Source: an uncultured Latescibacterota bacterium (lineage in GTDB: Bacteria > Latescibacterota > UBA2968). From it: 64,000 bases of DNA. Below, in pieces: positions 39,458 to 48,208 of this stretch. The stretch covers positions 324,394 through 388,393 of the forward strand of contig OY282377.1 of the NCBI GenBank assembly GCA_958295785.1, given 5' to 3'. The notes beneath the pieces are model-generated. The model was not told where the DNA came from, searched no databases, and saw only the letters and a list, made by a program, of their open reading frames with translations. The translations under genes and the position numbers were made by a program. Position 1 is the stretch's first letter, and each line of letters starts with the position of its first letter.

Positions 39458-39863
39458 TTCCGTATCCTGCCTCCCATCAGGGAGGAATGAGGAATCTTGT
39501 CTCAAGCGTTTGGCCCTACAGCATCGTTTGTTGCCTGTGATGCGTTGGCTACGCCTGTGCCTACGGCGTGCGGCGACCGACTTTTTTTCAACAGCAAAAA
39601 AAGTAGGCAAAAAATGCCGCTCTCATGCGCCGAGGGGCTGGCACAGCGCAAAGCGCTTTTGTAACAGGAAGACATGCGCTGGCCTGCAAAGTGGGTTGCA
39701 AGAGGGAGGTGGGTTGCAAGACGGCCTTGCGCGCTGTGCGCGATGGCTTTATCGGAGGGTCCTTTGCGATGGCATTTTTGCAATGGCTTCTCTGAATGAC
39801 AGGGAATCATTTGTGGGTAGCATATCGCATCACATCAGGGTAACATAAAATCAATTTGGTATA
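39458..39863 (+). mobile_element. MITE-like element family 1, second long copy
   Basis: About 405 bp from TTCCGTATCCTGCCTCCCAT to AAATCAATTTGGTATAA share most of their length with 17931-18364. The left terminal TAATACCAATTTG is missing. It fills the gap between the DNA methyltransferase and the corrinoid operon and its right end lies 18 bp before the latter's first start codon, so it may carry the operon's promoter. Confidence 0.8.
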
Positions 39864-39880
39864 ACACAACGGAGACAGCC

Positions 39881-40927
39881 ATGCACGATCAAACAATCGC
39901 CCCGATGAAACCGCGCGACCGCGTGTTGGCCGCGCTCAAGCGCGAACCCGTGGACCGCACGCCAACGTGCAATCCCACGTCGGTCGCCACCGTGGAATTG
40001 ATGGACCTGGTCGACGCGCCGTTTCCGCAGGCCAATCGCGACGCAGAATCCATGGCGCGGTTGGCAGCAACGGGCTATACCGAACTGGGCTTTGACACGA
40101 TCATGCCGGTGTTCACGATCATTCAAGAATCGTCGGCCTTGGGGTGCAAAATTCAGTGGGAGCAAAAGGACAACTGGCCCACAGTGAGGATGAGAGAACC
40201 GATCTGGCAAACTGCGGACGATATCAAAATCCCGTCGAATTTGCTCACCCATCCGGATACGAAATGCGTGCTGGATGCGATTGGCGTTTTGCGAAAGAAA
40301 TACGGCGATGAGGTGGCGATTATCGGCAAGACGATGGGGCCTTGGTCTTTGGCCTATCACTGTTTTGGCGTGGAGGATTTTTTGCTCCTCTCGCTGGACG
40401 ATCCCGATCACACGCGGCAAATTCTCGACAAGTTGAAAGACGTGACCATCGCATTTGGCAGGGCGCAAATTGAAGCGGGTGCCGACGCCCTAACCCTGCC
40501 CGATCACGCGACCGGCGATTTGGTCAGCGGCGCGTATTATGACCGGTACTTGCGCGATCTGCACATCGAATTTGCCGACCGCATTCCCATTCCGCTGATT
40601 TTGCACATTTGCGGGCGCACGGTGGATCGCATGGCGTACATCGCACAAACCGGCATGGCGGCATTTCACTACGATTCGAAGAACGACCCCAATGAGTCGA
40701 TTGGGATTGTGAAGGATCGCATCGCGCTGGTGGGCAATATCAACAATCCGGAAACCCTGTTTGCAAAAGACCCGCAAGCCGTGCGCGAAGAAGTGTACCA
40801 AAACCTCGATGCGGGCGTGGATATGATCGGGCCAGAGTGCGCGATACCTTTGCAGACGGCTATCGAAAATTTGAAGGAAATCCCCAAGGCGGTCGCAGAT
40901 TGGCACGCGGAGAAATCACATGGCTGA
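39881..40927 (+). CDS. Uroporphyrinogen-decarboxylase-family corrinoid methyltransferase (MtaA/MtbA/CmuA-like)
   Basis: A 348-residue TIM-barrel of the UroD superfamily. In this branch a zinc site activates a thiol or methyl donor; the ligands are visible as His and Cys in ILHICGRTVDRMA and Cys in MIGPECAIPLQT. PRDRVLAALKREPVDRTPTC is the usual N-terminus of the MtaA/CmuA group. It overlaps the corrinoid protein gene by eight bases. It is probably either the substrate:corrinoid methyltransferase or the corrinoid:acceptor one. Methylated substrate unknown. Confidence 0.88.
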   Translation: MHDQTIAPMKPRDRVLAALKREPVDRTPTCNPTSVATVELMDLVDAPFPQANRDAESMARLAATGYTELGFDTIMPVFTIIQESSALGCKIQWEQKDNWPTVRMREPIWQTADDIKIPSNLLTHPDTKCVLDAIGVLRKKYGDEVAIIGKTMGPWSLAYHCFGVEDFLLLSLDDPDHTRQILDKLKDVTIAFGRAQIEAGADALTLPDHATGDLVSGAYYDRYLRDLHIEFADRIPIPLILHICGRTVDRMAYIAQTGMAAFHYDSKNDPNESIGIVKDRIALVGNINNPETLFAKDPQAVREEVYQNLDAGVDMIGPECAIPLQTAIENLKEIPKAVADWHAEKSHG

Positions 40928-41681
40928 GTTGTGCGATATTCAAAATGCGTTTATCCGAGAAGAGATCGAGGAATTTTTGGAACGCCCGGATGAGATCCAA
41001 CGCAATATCGCGTTGTTCTCGCGGGCGAGCGCCGAGATGCAGGTCATTGCCGCCGCGTTGATCGATGGCGCGCATCTCGATGTGGACCGCTTGACGTGCG
41101 AAGCCCTGAGCGCAGGCGTGGGCGCATTGGAAATTATGGACGATGGCTTGATCGCGGGCATGGGCATTGTGGGGATCAAGTTTCGGGAGAATTTTATTTT
41201 TGTACCCGAAGTGCTGGCGTGTGCGCGCGCGATGAAAGCGGGGATGGCGCATATTGAACCCATTTTGTCGGCTTCGGGCATCGACCCCGTCGGCACGGTT
41301 ATCATGGGCACGGTCAAGGGCGATTTGCACGATATTGGCAAAAATTTGTGCATTATGATGTTGCGCGGTTCGGGGTTTGTGGTCCACGACTTGGGCGTGG
41401 ATACCTCGGAAGATGAGTTTATCGAAGCGGTTGAAGAACACGAGGCCAATTTGCTGGGCATGTCCGCGCTGCTGACCACGACCATGCCGAATATGGGCAA
41501 GACCATTGAGGCGTTTATCGACGAGGATTTGCGAGACGACGTGAAAATTATGGTGGGCGGCGCGCCCGTCACACAGGAATTTGCCGACGACATGGGCGCG
41601 GATGGGTACGGCGAAAATGCCCTCGCCTGCGTGGAATTGGCCGTGCAATTGTTGCGGGAATGGGAGATGGAGAATGCGTAG
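40920..41681 (+). CDS. Corrinoid-binding methyl-carrier protein (MtaC/MtbC-like)
   Basis: A 253-residue protein with an N-terminal four-helix cap (about 1-100) and a C-terminal cobalamin-binding Rossmann-like domain. The D-x-H-x-x-G motif is GDLHDIGKN (134-142), with His137 as lower cobalt ligand; VHDLGVD and the later GGAPVT motif complete the base-on cobalamin pocket. It carries a methyl group between the neighbouring methyltransferases. The coupled start overlaps the UroD-family gene. Confidence 0.95.
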   Translation: MAELCDIQNAFIREEIEEFLERPDEIQRNIALFSRASAEMQVIAAALIDGAHLDVDRLTCEALSAGVGALEIMDDGLIAGMGIVGIKFRENFIFVPEVLACARAMKAGMAHIEPILSASGIDPVGTVIMGTVKGDLHDIGKNLCIMMLRGSGFVVHDLGVDTSEDEFIEAVEEHEANLLGMSALLTTTMPNMGKTIEAFIDEDLRDDVKIMVGGAPVTQEFADDMGADGYGENALACVELAVQLLREWEMENA

Positions 41682-41693
41682 GGAAAGGATGAA

Positions 41694-43598
41694 ATGAAAA
41701 AAATCGATCAAAAAGCCTATCGACAGCGGCTAAATCGCATGGCCGAGATTTTCGCGGATATCGTCCAACACGCCGATGAACAGGCCATGACGCGCTGTCC
41801 CTACAAAAACAAAAACAGCGAATGCACGGCCAAATTTGGATGTCAGTACCAGCGAAAACCAGCGCCCGACGGGGTGCTTTTTCAATGCGCGAGCGACGAC
41901 AACCTCGATTATCGCACGGCTTGGGAAACGGACGCAGACGCATATCCGGCCGCAAAAGCCGCGCTCAGAGCAAGAAAAAAGGGAAGGGGAACGATAGCAC
42001 ACGCTGGGCAGGTGCAACCCCTCGCAGGGCAGAAGACGATTTTTGATTATGCCGACGACCTCGCGGTTCGCGTGCCAACATCGTGCTTTCGGTCGGGAAT
42101 TTGCCATGAATGCGTGGTGGAAATCACAGCGGGGATGGATGCCCTGTGTCCCAAAACCGAGGCCGAGTCCTTTTTGAAAGACAATTACCGCTTGGCCTGT
42201 CAGGCCGAAGTGGTGGATTTGGACGCGGACATTGAATTTGCCCCCCTGCGCCGCGCGCCGCAGATTTTGACGTTGAGTCCGTCCAAGAAGATGGACTTTG
42301 ACCCGGTGGTGACGCGCCGCGGGGACCGCGTGTGCTACGACGGGGAGGACATCGACCGATTTCGGGGGCATGTCTATGGCTTGGCGATTGACGTGGGCAC
42401 CACAACGGTTGTGATGGATCTCGTGGATTTGGAATCCGGCGAGAGCGTTGCCATCGCGTCCTTTGAAAACCCCCAACGCTTTGGCGGCAGCGATGTGATG
42501 TATCGCATTTCCTACGACGGCGAATATCCCAACGAATTGTGGAAAGCCCTGGTCAATGCGGTCAACAACGAGATTTTTGAATTGGGCGAAACGCTGGGCT
42601 TTGCGCGGCAGGAAATTTACGAAATTGTCGTCGCGGGCAATGCCACCATGCGCGATCTGTTTTTCAGGCTCGACATACAGAGCATTGGGCAAAAGCCCTA
42701 CAAGTCGCAGACAGAACACGAGTATTTGGCGGGAAAACGCGCCACCACAGCCCTGTGCGAAAGCAGCAGGCGGTTGGGCATTCGGGCAAACCCCAAAGCG
42801 CGGGTCTATGGCATGCCCCTCATCGCGAGCCACGTAGGCGGCGATGTGGTCGCCGATATGCTGGCCGTGGGCATGGGCGGGCAAGACGAGGTTGTGATGC
42901 TCATGGATGTGGGCACCAATACCGAAGTGGTGGTGGGCAATCGCGGGCGGTTGGTGGCGGCGTCTTGCCCGGCAGGGCCGGCATTTGAAGGCGGCGGCAT
43001 CACCTGTGGCATGCCCGCGCAAGACGGGGCCATCGAATCCGGGGTGTGGGAAAACGGTCGGTTTAATTATCGCGCTATCGGCAACGGCGTGCCTATGGGC
43101 TTGTGCGGGTCGGGTTTGATCGATTTGCTGGCCGAACTCCGGCGGCACAATTTGATGAGTGAAAAGGGCGCGTTTGCCAATCGCAAGCAATTTGAACTGC
43201 CCGTGGTGCCCGAACGCGGGATCGCCCTGTCGCGTGAAGACGCGAGCAATTTGGCCCAGGCCAAGGCTGCAAATTACTGCGGGCAGTTGATTGTGATGCG
43301 CGAATTTGGCGTCCGGCCGGATCAAATTCACCGCCTGTATCTCGCGGGAGGGTTCGCCAATTACGTCAAGGTGCAAAACGCGATTGACATTGGTTTTCTC
43401 GCCCCCGTGCGTGCCGAGCGCATTGAAAAGGTGGGCAATGCCGCGATCTTGGGCGCGCGCGAGGTTTTGCTGTCGCGGAAACGCCGCGCCGAAGCAGAGC
43501 GCGTCGCAAAGCGGATTGAACACATCGAGTTGGAGACGACGCCCGACTTTTTCGACGCGTTTGTCGAGGGGTGTCAGTTCAAAAGGATGGTCGTATGA
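41694..43598 (+). CDS. Reductive activator of corrinoid proteins (ASKHA/DUF4445, 2Fe-2S; RamA/RACE-type)
   Basis: A 634-residue ATP-dependent reductase that restores inactive Co(II) corrinoids to Co(I). The 2Fe-2S ferredoxin domain has Cys131, Cys137, Cys140 (SCFRSGICHEC) and Cys169 (LACQ). The C-terminal two-thirds form an ASKHA ATPase: GLAIDVGTTTVVMDLVDLES, VMLMDVGTNTEVVVG and GLCGSGLIDLLAEL. An added N-terminal region of ~65 residues has four cysteines (C35, C44, C50, C65) that could bind another metal or cluster, an unusual extra. It lies 12 bp after the corrinoid protein gene and overlaps the next gene (ATGA). Confidence 0.92.
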   Translation: MKKIDQKAYRQRLNRMAEIFADIVQHADEQAMTRCPYKNKNSECTAKFGCQYQRKPAPDGVLFQCASDDNLDYRTAWETDADAYPAAKAALRARKKGRGTIAHAGQVQPLAGQKTIFDYADDLAVRVPTSCFRSGICHECVVEITAGMDALCPKTEAESFLKDNYRLACQAEVVDLDADIEFAPLRRAPQILTLSPSKKMDFDPVVTRRGDRVCYDGEDIDRFRGHVYGLAIDVGTTTVVMDLVDLESGESVAIASFENPQRFGGSDVMYRISYDGEYPNELWKALVNAVNNEIFELGETLGFARQEIYEIVVAGNATMRDLFFRLDIQSIGQKPYKSQTEHEYLAGKRATTALCESSRRLGIRANPKARVYGMPLIASHVGGDVVADMLAVGMGGQDEVVMLMDVGTNTEVVVGNRGRLVAASCPAGPAFEGGGITCGMPAQDGAIESGVWENGRFNYRAIGNGVPMGLCGSGLIDLLAELRRHNLMSEKGAFANRKQFELPVVPERGIALSREDASNLAQAKAANYCGQLIVMREFGVRPDQIHRLYLAGGFANYVKVQNAIDIGFLAPVRAERIEKVGNAAILGAREVLLSRKRRAEAERVAKRIEHIELETTPDFFDAFVEGCQFKRMVV

Positions 43599-44599
43599 AG
43601 TCTTTTGCAACACGCCTCACAGACGACCGCCCGATGCTCTACGACGGGGGGTTCGGCTCTCAGTTGTTTGCGCGGGGGGTGAATTTGGCAAATAGCGCGA
43701 TTGCCAATCTGTCGCATCCCGACGCGGTTGTGGCCGTGCATCGCGCGTACATCCACGCGGGCGCAGACGCCATTGGCAGCAACACCTTTGTCGCGTCTCC
43801 CCTGCATCTGGCAATGGCCGATGCCGACGCGGATGACGCCGAGCACTTGACCACCTTGGCCGCCCAACACGCGCGCCGCGCCGTTGAAGAAAGTGGGCGC
43901 GCGGTTTATGTGGGCGGCTCTATTGGCCCATCCCCCGGCGCGATTGAAGCCGACGCCGGCGATACGGATTTTGGCATTCCCAATGCAGAGGTGCGCGAAG
44001 CCCATCGGCGCGTGATCGATGCCCTGGGCAAAGGCGGGGTCGATTTTTTTGTGATCGAGACGCAGTTTTCCGCCAAAGAAGCGGCCATTGCCGTGGATGT
44101 TGCGCGGCAAACCGGCTTGCCTATCGCCGTGAATATGACGTATAAATGGACGCGAGATCGCTTGACGGGCGCGGTGATTTATCGCACGGATTGGGGGGTT
44201 TCGCCGGCCGATGTGCTGGACACGCTGGCGCGTGGCGAATTTTCAAATGGCGAGAATTTGATCGACCATGTGCAACTTTTTGGCCTGAACTGCGGCGCGG
44301 AAACGCGCAACACAGACCACACGGGCATGCCGTATGCGATAGAGGGCACCGTGCAGATGCACCGCGCCCTTGCGGATCGCGGCATTGAAAACAAGCGGTT
44401 GATGGCCTATCCCAATGCGGGCCTGCCCACGCTGGACAGCGCGACCAAACAGGCGTCGTATTCCCAAGGGCCAAAGGACATGGCGCGATATGTTGGCCCT
44501 TTGTTGGACGCAGGCGGCTTCATGATCGGCGGGTGTTGCGGCACAACGCCCGATCACATCCGCGCATTTCGCAGCGTTTTGGACGCGCGTGAGGAATAG
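43595..44599 (+). CDS. Homocysteine S-methyltransferase-family protein
   Basis: A 334-residue protein of the MetH N-terminal/BHMT family. It starts with LYDGGFGSQLFARGV and has the zinc ligands Cys in LFGLNCGAETR and the Cys pair in IGGCCGTTPDHIRAF. It is the fourth gene of the corrinoid operon (ATGA overlap with the activator), which suggests that methyl groups taken from a methylated substrate reach homocysteine, or another thiol, giving methionine. It lacks its own cobalamin domain, consistent with use of the separate corrinoid protein. Confidence 0.9.
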   Translation: MKSFATRLTDDRPMLYDGGFGSQLFARGVNLANSAIANLSHPDAVVAVHRAYIHAGADAIGSNTFVASPLHLAMADADADDAEHLTTLAAQHARRAVEESGRAVYVGGSIGPSPGAIEADAGDTDFGIPNAEVREAHRRVIDALGKGGVDFFVIETQFSAKEAAIAVDVARQTGLPIAVNMTYKWTRDRLTGAVIYRTDWGVSPADVLDTLARGEFSNGENLIDHVQLFGLNCGAETRNTDHTGMPYAIEGTVQMHRALADRGIENKRLMAYPNAGLPTLDSATKQASYSQGPKDMARYVGPLLDAGGFMIGGCCGTTPDHIRAFRSVLDAREE

Positions 44600-44614
44600 C
44601 CGAATATCCGGATC

Positions 44615-44640
44615 GTAGGGGCGCGGCCCCGTGCCCGCTC
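44615..44640. repeat. Dispersed palindromic repeat family, copy downstream of the corrinoid operon
   Basis: GTAGGGGCGCGGCCCCGTGC followed by CCGCTC is a member of the family, 15 bp past the operon's last stop. Confidence 0.7.
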
Positions 44641-44686
44641 GAATAGTCGATCTGCGATGAACTTTTGAACTTTGAGGATGTCCGTT

Positions 44687-45697
44687 ATGACCGATTACTG
44701 GGAAACAGAGCCGGAAGAAGATGTCGATGTTGAAGATTTGTTCGCGGGCGCGCTGTTGGGCGGCGCGATTGGCGATGCGCTGGGCAGTTTTTGCGAGGGA
44801 TGGAAGCGGGCGCGGATTCTGGCGGTTGATGGCCTGGCTGACCGCTATCGAGATCGGGTCAATCGGGCGGGCGTGATGACGCTCTCCGCCGGAGAATACA
44901 CGGACGACACGCAACAGACCCTGGTGCTGGTCGAGTCGATTGTGGCGTGTGGAAAGGTCGATCCCGAAGATATGGCCAAGCGGTTCTTGGACTTGTGGCG
45001 GCGGGGTGATCTGCATTCTTACGGCGGGGCTTTTCGGGAAACACTGGAACGCTTGGATCGCGGGGTGGCGTGGTCCGAAGCCGCGTCGCGCGACAAGGCC
45101 ACCAATGGCGCGGTCATGAAAATCGCGCCGGTGGGCTTGTGGCACTGGGCGACGGGTGAGGACATTCGGGAAGACGCGCTGGCCGCGAGTTGGGTGACGC
45201 ACAAAGATCCGCGTGCGGTCGCGCCAGCGGTGGCACTCGCGCATGTGGTGGGGCATCTGGTCACGCATCGCCCGCTGGATGTGAACGAGGTCCTCGATGT
45301 GGCCGAGTGGTCTGCCAGACCGATTTGCGAATCCACAGGCGCGTTGATCGGGCAGATACGCGCCTTGTTGCCCATGGACGAAGACGACGCGTGGGCCGCC
45401 ATGCAGCAGATGCCCGAAGCGATCAGAGAAGACGCCATCCCGAGCGAAGCCCCATCCACGGTCGTCGTGGCCTTAGAGGCGTTTCTGCGCGCACAAGGCG
45501 CGTTCATCCCCACTGTGACGCGCGCACTGACTGCGGGCGGCGACGTGGATACATTTGCAGCCGTGGCCGGTACCCTGAGCGGTTTGTACCTCGGCACTTC
45601 GGGCCTGCCATTGCATCTCGTGGAAACCCTGTCTGAACGTGCGAGAATCGAATTTTTAGCGCGAGAACTTTTTCAGAAAACGGGTGGGACAAATTGA
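44687..45697 (+). CDS. ADP-ribosylglycohydrolase family protein (DraG-like)
   Basis: A 336-residue all-helical hydrolase that removes ADP-ribose from proteins or other molecules. Metal-binding motifs are visible: GALLGGAIGDALGSF, SAGEYTDDTQQTLVLVESI and, near the C-terminus, ALTAGGDVDTFAAVAGTLSG. The start at 44687 has GAGG upstream. No ADP-ribosyltransferase (DraT) is nearby, so the target is unknown. The N-terminal 20 residues are very acidic (ETEPEEDVDVEDL). Confidence 0.93.
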   Translation: MTDYWETEPEEDVDVEDLFAGALLGGAIGDALGSFCEGWKRARILAVDGLADRYRDRVNRAGVMTLSAGEYTDDTQQTLVLVESIVACGKVDPEDMAKRFLDLWRRGDLHSYGGAFRETLERLDRGVAWSEAASRDKATNGAVMKIAPVGLWHWATGEDIREDALAASWVTHKDPRAVAPAVALAHVVGHLVTHRPLDVNEVLDVAEWSARPICESTGALIGQIRALLPMDEDDAWAAMQQMPEAIREDAIPSEAPSTVVVALEAFLRAQGAFIPTVTRALTAGGDVDTFAAVAGTLSGLYLGTSGLPLHLVETLSERARIEFLARELFQKTGGTN

Positions 45698-45860
45698 TGC
45701 GCGAATCAACGGAACGGGGTACAACTGCGGTGCCTCATCAGCAGTTCAAGACGCGAAAAACGAGCACGCCGTAGGCACGGTGAAGCCTTTTCGGGCGAGC
45801 ACGGGGGCATCGCCCCTACACGCACTCGCCTTTCATCCGCGCAATCCGCGTCATTCGTTT
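45698..45860. repeat. Repeat patch between ADP-ribosylglycohydrolase gene and MITE family 2
   Basis: It holds palindromic family copy 45793-45820 (GGGCGAGCACGGGGGCATCG then CCCCTACA) and a CATCCGCGCAATCCGCGTCA string (45835-45855), both dispersed in the window. Confidence 0.65.
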
Positions 45861-45974
45861 AGACGCCCTACCATAAAGAAATCAAGCGTCTGAAACAGAG
45901 GAGTGAACAGCCGCAGGAACGCCTCAAAGTCTGCCTCTCACAAATCCAGGTCAACCCTTTTTGTTAGGGCTTCT
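45861..45974 (+). mobile_element. MITE-like element family 2, downstream of the second Rpn gene
   Basis: AGACGCCCTACCATAAAGAA at the left and CTTTTTGTTAGGGCTTCT at the right bound a 114-bp element alike in its interior to 19850-19961. Its right terminal repeat overlaps the stop codon of the Rpn gene (TAG at 45973-45975). Confidence 0.85.
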
Positions 45975-46938
45975 AAGCCTCTGCGTCCAACGCATGCTGA
46001 AAAGCATCGAGATTGTCCACTTGCACCGCCTCACGAAGCAACTGCTTGAGTTGTTGCAAATCGTCGATAGCCCGAATGCGACCGGCGAACTGACCGGGCG
46101 CGTCCGCATCAAAGCGAACCTCCAACACATCGAAAATAGCTTCAATGGTGCTTTCTCTACTCCCGCGCTCCAGACCCTGTTCAATCCCTTGCTCCCTGCC
46201 GCGACGCATCCCCTGTTCAATGCCCTGTTCAATGCCGCGGTCAATACCTTGTTGGGTAAGGTATTGGGCAAACGATGATTCACGCATAATCGCATCCATA
46301 AAACCCTCCTGAGAAATAATACGCCTAACGGTGGACAATTCGTACGATATTCCACCTAAAATAGCCATACCCGCCATCATGTCAACCTTGGTTGAGGCAT
46401 CCAAGGGCAAGGCTTCCGTCGCTTGAAGACATTGACGCAACCACGCATCCGCAGACACGCCAGACGGAGGTTTCATCAATGGCGCAAACGGAAGCAAGCC
46501 CGGATGACCATCCTCGATAATCGCTTGACCGTCGATCTCACTCAGACGAATCACCTTGTATTTCACCAGCACCTCATGGCCGGGCAGTTCTTGGATGTAG
46601 TATCCCTTATCGCGTCGTCCAGCACCGGGACGCAGGTCGATCACAAAGGAAAAGATCGGCAGACCATAGCGTTCTATGGCGCGACCGATATAGCCGGCCA
46701 TGCGACGCGACATCGGAGTGTCCGTGCTGTCCGCGGTTTGAAATTCGCAATGAATCAACGCATCCTCACCCTCAATACGCACGAGAATCAGGCTATCGGC
46801 GCGCCGGGCTTCCACAGTGGGTTGCTCGGTCTCGAGCACCTCGAGCACCTCAATGTCAGCGCGTCCGAGTGTGAAGCGGATGAAATCGTCCGGGTAGGTT
46901 TGAATCAGGTGTTTGGATATCGTATCGTATTCGGCCAT
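45973..46938 (-). CDS. Rpn-family PD-(D/E)XK nuclease, paralogue of 20433-21350
   Basis: A 321-residue paralogue sharing the start MAEYDTISKHLIQTYP and the nuclease motifs (VEARRADSLILVRIEGEDAL, IHCEFQTADSTDTPMSRRMA). The low-complexity region near 235-265 (GIEQGIEQGMRRGREQGIEQ) differs in repeat number and order from the paralogue, as expected of slippage. The start at 46938 matches the paralogue's; the frame extends 100 codons further upstream without similarity. Both flanks carry family 2 MITE-like elements in the same orientation, and the downstream one touches the stop codon. Confidence 0.85.
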   Translation of the reverse strand: MAEYDTISKHLIQTYPDDFIRFTLGRADIEVLEVLETEQPTVEARRADSLILVRIEGEDALIHCEFQTADSTDTPMSRRMAGYIGRAIERYGLPIFSFVIDLRPGAGRRDKGYYIQELPGHEVLVKYKVIRLSEIDGQAIIEDGHPGLLPFAPLMKPPSGVSADAWLRQCLQATEALPLDASTKVDMMAGMAILGGISYELSTVRRIISQEGFMDAIMRESSFAQYLTQQGIDRGIEQGIEQGMRRGREQGIEQGLERGSRESTIEAIFDVLEVRFDADAPGQFAGRIRAIDDLQQLKQLLREAVQVDNLDAFQHALDAEA

Positions 46939-47258
46939 AAACGCCACCTTGAAAAAATTGAGGAACAAAAATGGGAAAGAAAAAAATGATACAATCACGC
47001 CATTTTTGACAAGACTTTGTTGGACAAAGATGCGAAAATAAAAACGTAGGGGCGGTGCCCCCGTGCCCGCCCGAAAAGGCAACCACAGAGGGACAAACAT
47101 TGGGGCGTGCAGATAGGACGGCGAATGGAGCAGACAGAGAGGACATAGCGGAGGCTGGAGGGTGGTGGGTAATCCGCGCAATCCCCTAATCCGCGACAAT
47201 CCGCGATCTAGACAGTGGCGTTGCAGAGCCTGTGCCAAAACGCCGTAAGCCAGTGCTA
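46939..47258. other. Intergenic repeat patch upstream of the second Rpn gene
   Basis: Contains palindromic family copy 47046-47072 (GTAGGGGCGGTGCCCCCGTG then CCCGCCC) and a string TAATCCGCGCAATCCCCTAA with ATCCGCGACAATCCGCGATC (47170-47210), a motif also at 21712-21755 and 45835. No gene is evident. Confidence 0.65.
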
Positions 47259-47373
47259 AGAAGCCCTAACAAAAAGAAATCAAGCATCTGAAACAGAGGA
47301 GTGAACACCCGCAGGAACGCCTCAAAGTCGGCCTCTCACAAATCCATGGCAACGCTTTTTGTTAGGGACTCTT
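47259..47373 (+). mobile_element. MITE-like element family 2, upstream of the second Rpn gene
   Basis: AGAAGCCCTAACAAAAAG (from 47259) and CTTTTTGTTAGGGACTCTT (to 47373) are near-perfect terminal inverted repeats around the conserved interior ATCAAGCATCTGAAACAGA ... CTCTCACAAATCCATGG. Confidence 0.88.
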
Positions 47374-47395
47374 AATCCGCGATCCGTCTTCCGTC

Positions 47396-48082
47396 TCACT
47401 TCTCCCGCCTCCGAATCTCATACACTGTTGCGTCTTCGCGCTCGGTCATCGGTGTGAACGCCCAGCCCGCATTGGACAGGCGATCAAAAAAGGGTTTGCC
47501 CAAAATGCGATTGGGTTCGCTAAACAAAATGCGCCCTTCGGGCATCAGAAGGGCGTCGAATGCGGCGATAAGGGGATCGAAAAAACGCGGTTCATAGACG
47601 AGGTCTGCGCCCAACAAGGTGGGATAGCGGCGGTTTTGAGGCGGCGTGCGCCAGTCAAGGCGCGTTACAGCAGGCGCGATGCCGGCGATTTGCAAACCAT
47701 TGAGTTGCGTAAATTTGAGCGCGTCGGGCTGGTAATCGGTGGCGGTGACACGCGCACGCTTGAGGCAGGCAATAGCCGAGACAAGGCCCAAGCCACAGCC
47801 GAGTTCGAGCACGGGTTCGCCCGGTGTGAGCACCCGATCCGAGAGCAGCACTTCGGCCAAAACACGCGCGGAATCCCAAAGGGTTGCCCAATAGGGCACG
47901 CGCTCGTCTCGCACGTCAAGGCTATCGGGGTCAGCGCAGACCAATTTGTCAAAGAGTGCTTCGGCATCTTCAACGCAAGTGACGGATATTTTGCGCCCGC
48001 AGAGATTGTGTCGCTCTTCGCCGAGTTGATACCGCGCAGCGAGTTCGCGTCTGAGGGCGTAAATTTTTTTTTCAATGCTCAT
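47396..48082 (-). CDS. Class I SAM-dependent methyltransferase (Methyltransf_16-like)
   Basis: A 228-residue methyltransferase. Motif I is VLELGCGLGLVSAIACL, preceded by VPYWATLWDSARVLAE, the W-P/W-x-S-x segment of METTL21/NNMT-like enzymes that methylate lysines or small molecules; motif II is VTATDYQPDAL and motif IV LLGADLVYEPRFFDPL. It is monocistronic and transcribed divergently from the STAS gene. Substrate is not evident. Confidence 0.88.
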   Translation of the reverse strand: MSIEKKIYALRRELAARYQLGEERHNLCGRKISVTCVEDAEALFDKLVCADPDSLDVRDERVPYWATLWDSARVLAEVLLSDRVLTPGEPVLELGCGLGLVSAIACLKRARVTATDYQPDALKFTQLNGLQIAGIAPAVTRLDWRTPPQNRRYPTLLGADLVYEPRFFDPLIAAFDALLMPEGRILFSEPNRILGKPFFDRLSNAGWAFTPMTEREDATVYEIRRREK

Positions 48083-48208
48083 GGAGGTGAGATGGAAGAG
48101 GCGAAGTGACTTGTTTTGCTGACCGCCTGATTACCTATTGATTTTTTGCTTTTCCAAATGTATTTTCCGTGTGTGACACACAGTTCAATTTTGGTTTTGG
48201 AGGTTTGT

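Noticed and set aside
39440-39880. Cobalamin riboswitch upstream of the corrinoid operon
   Set aside because: The upstream region is a MITE-like repeat shared with unrelated loci; no B12-box or conserved riboswitch core was recognised.
46939-47238. 100-codon N-terminal extension of the second Rpn protein
   Set aside because: The extension runs through dispersed repeats, lacks similarity to the paralogue, and the shared MAEYDT start at 46938 is the better choice.
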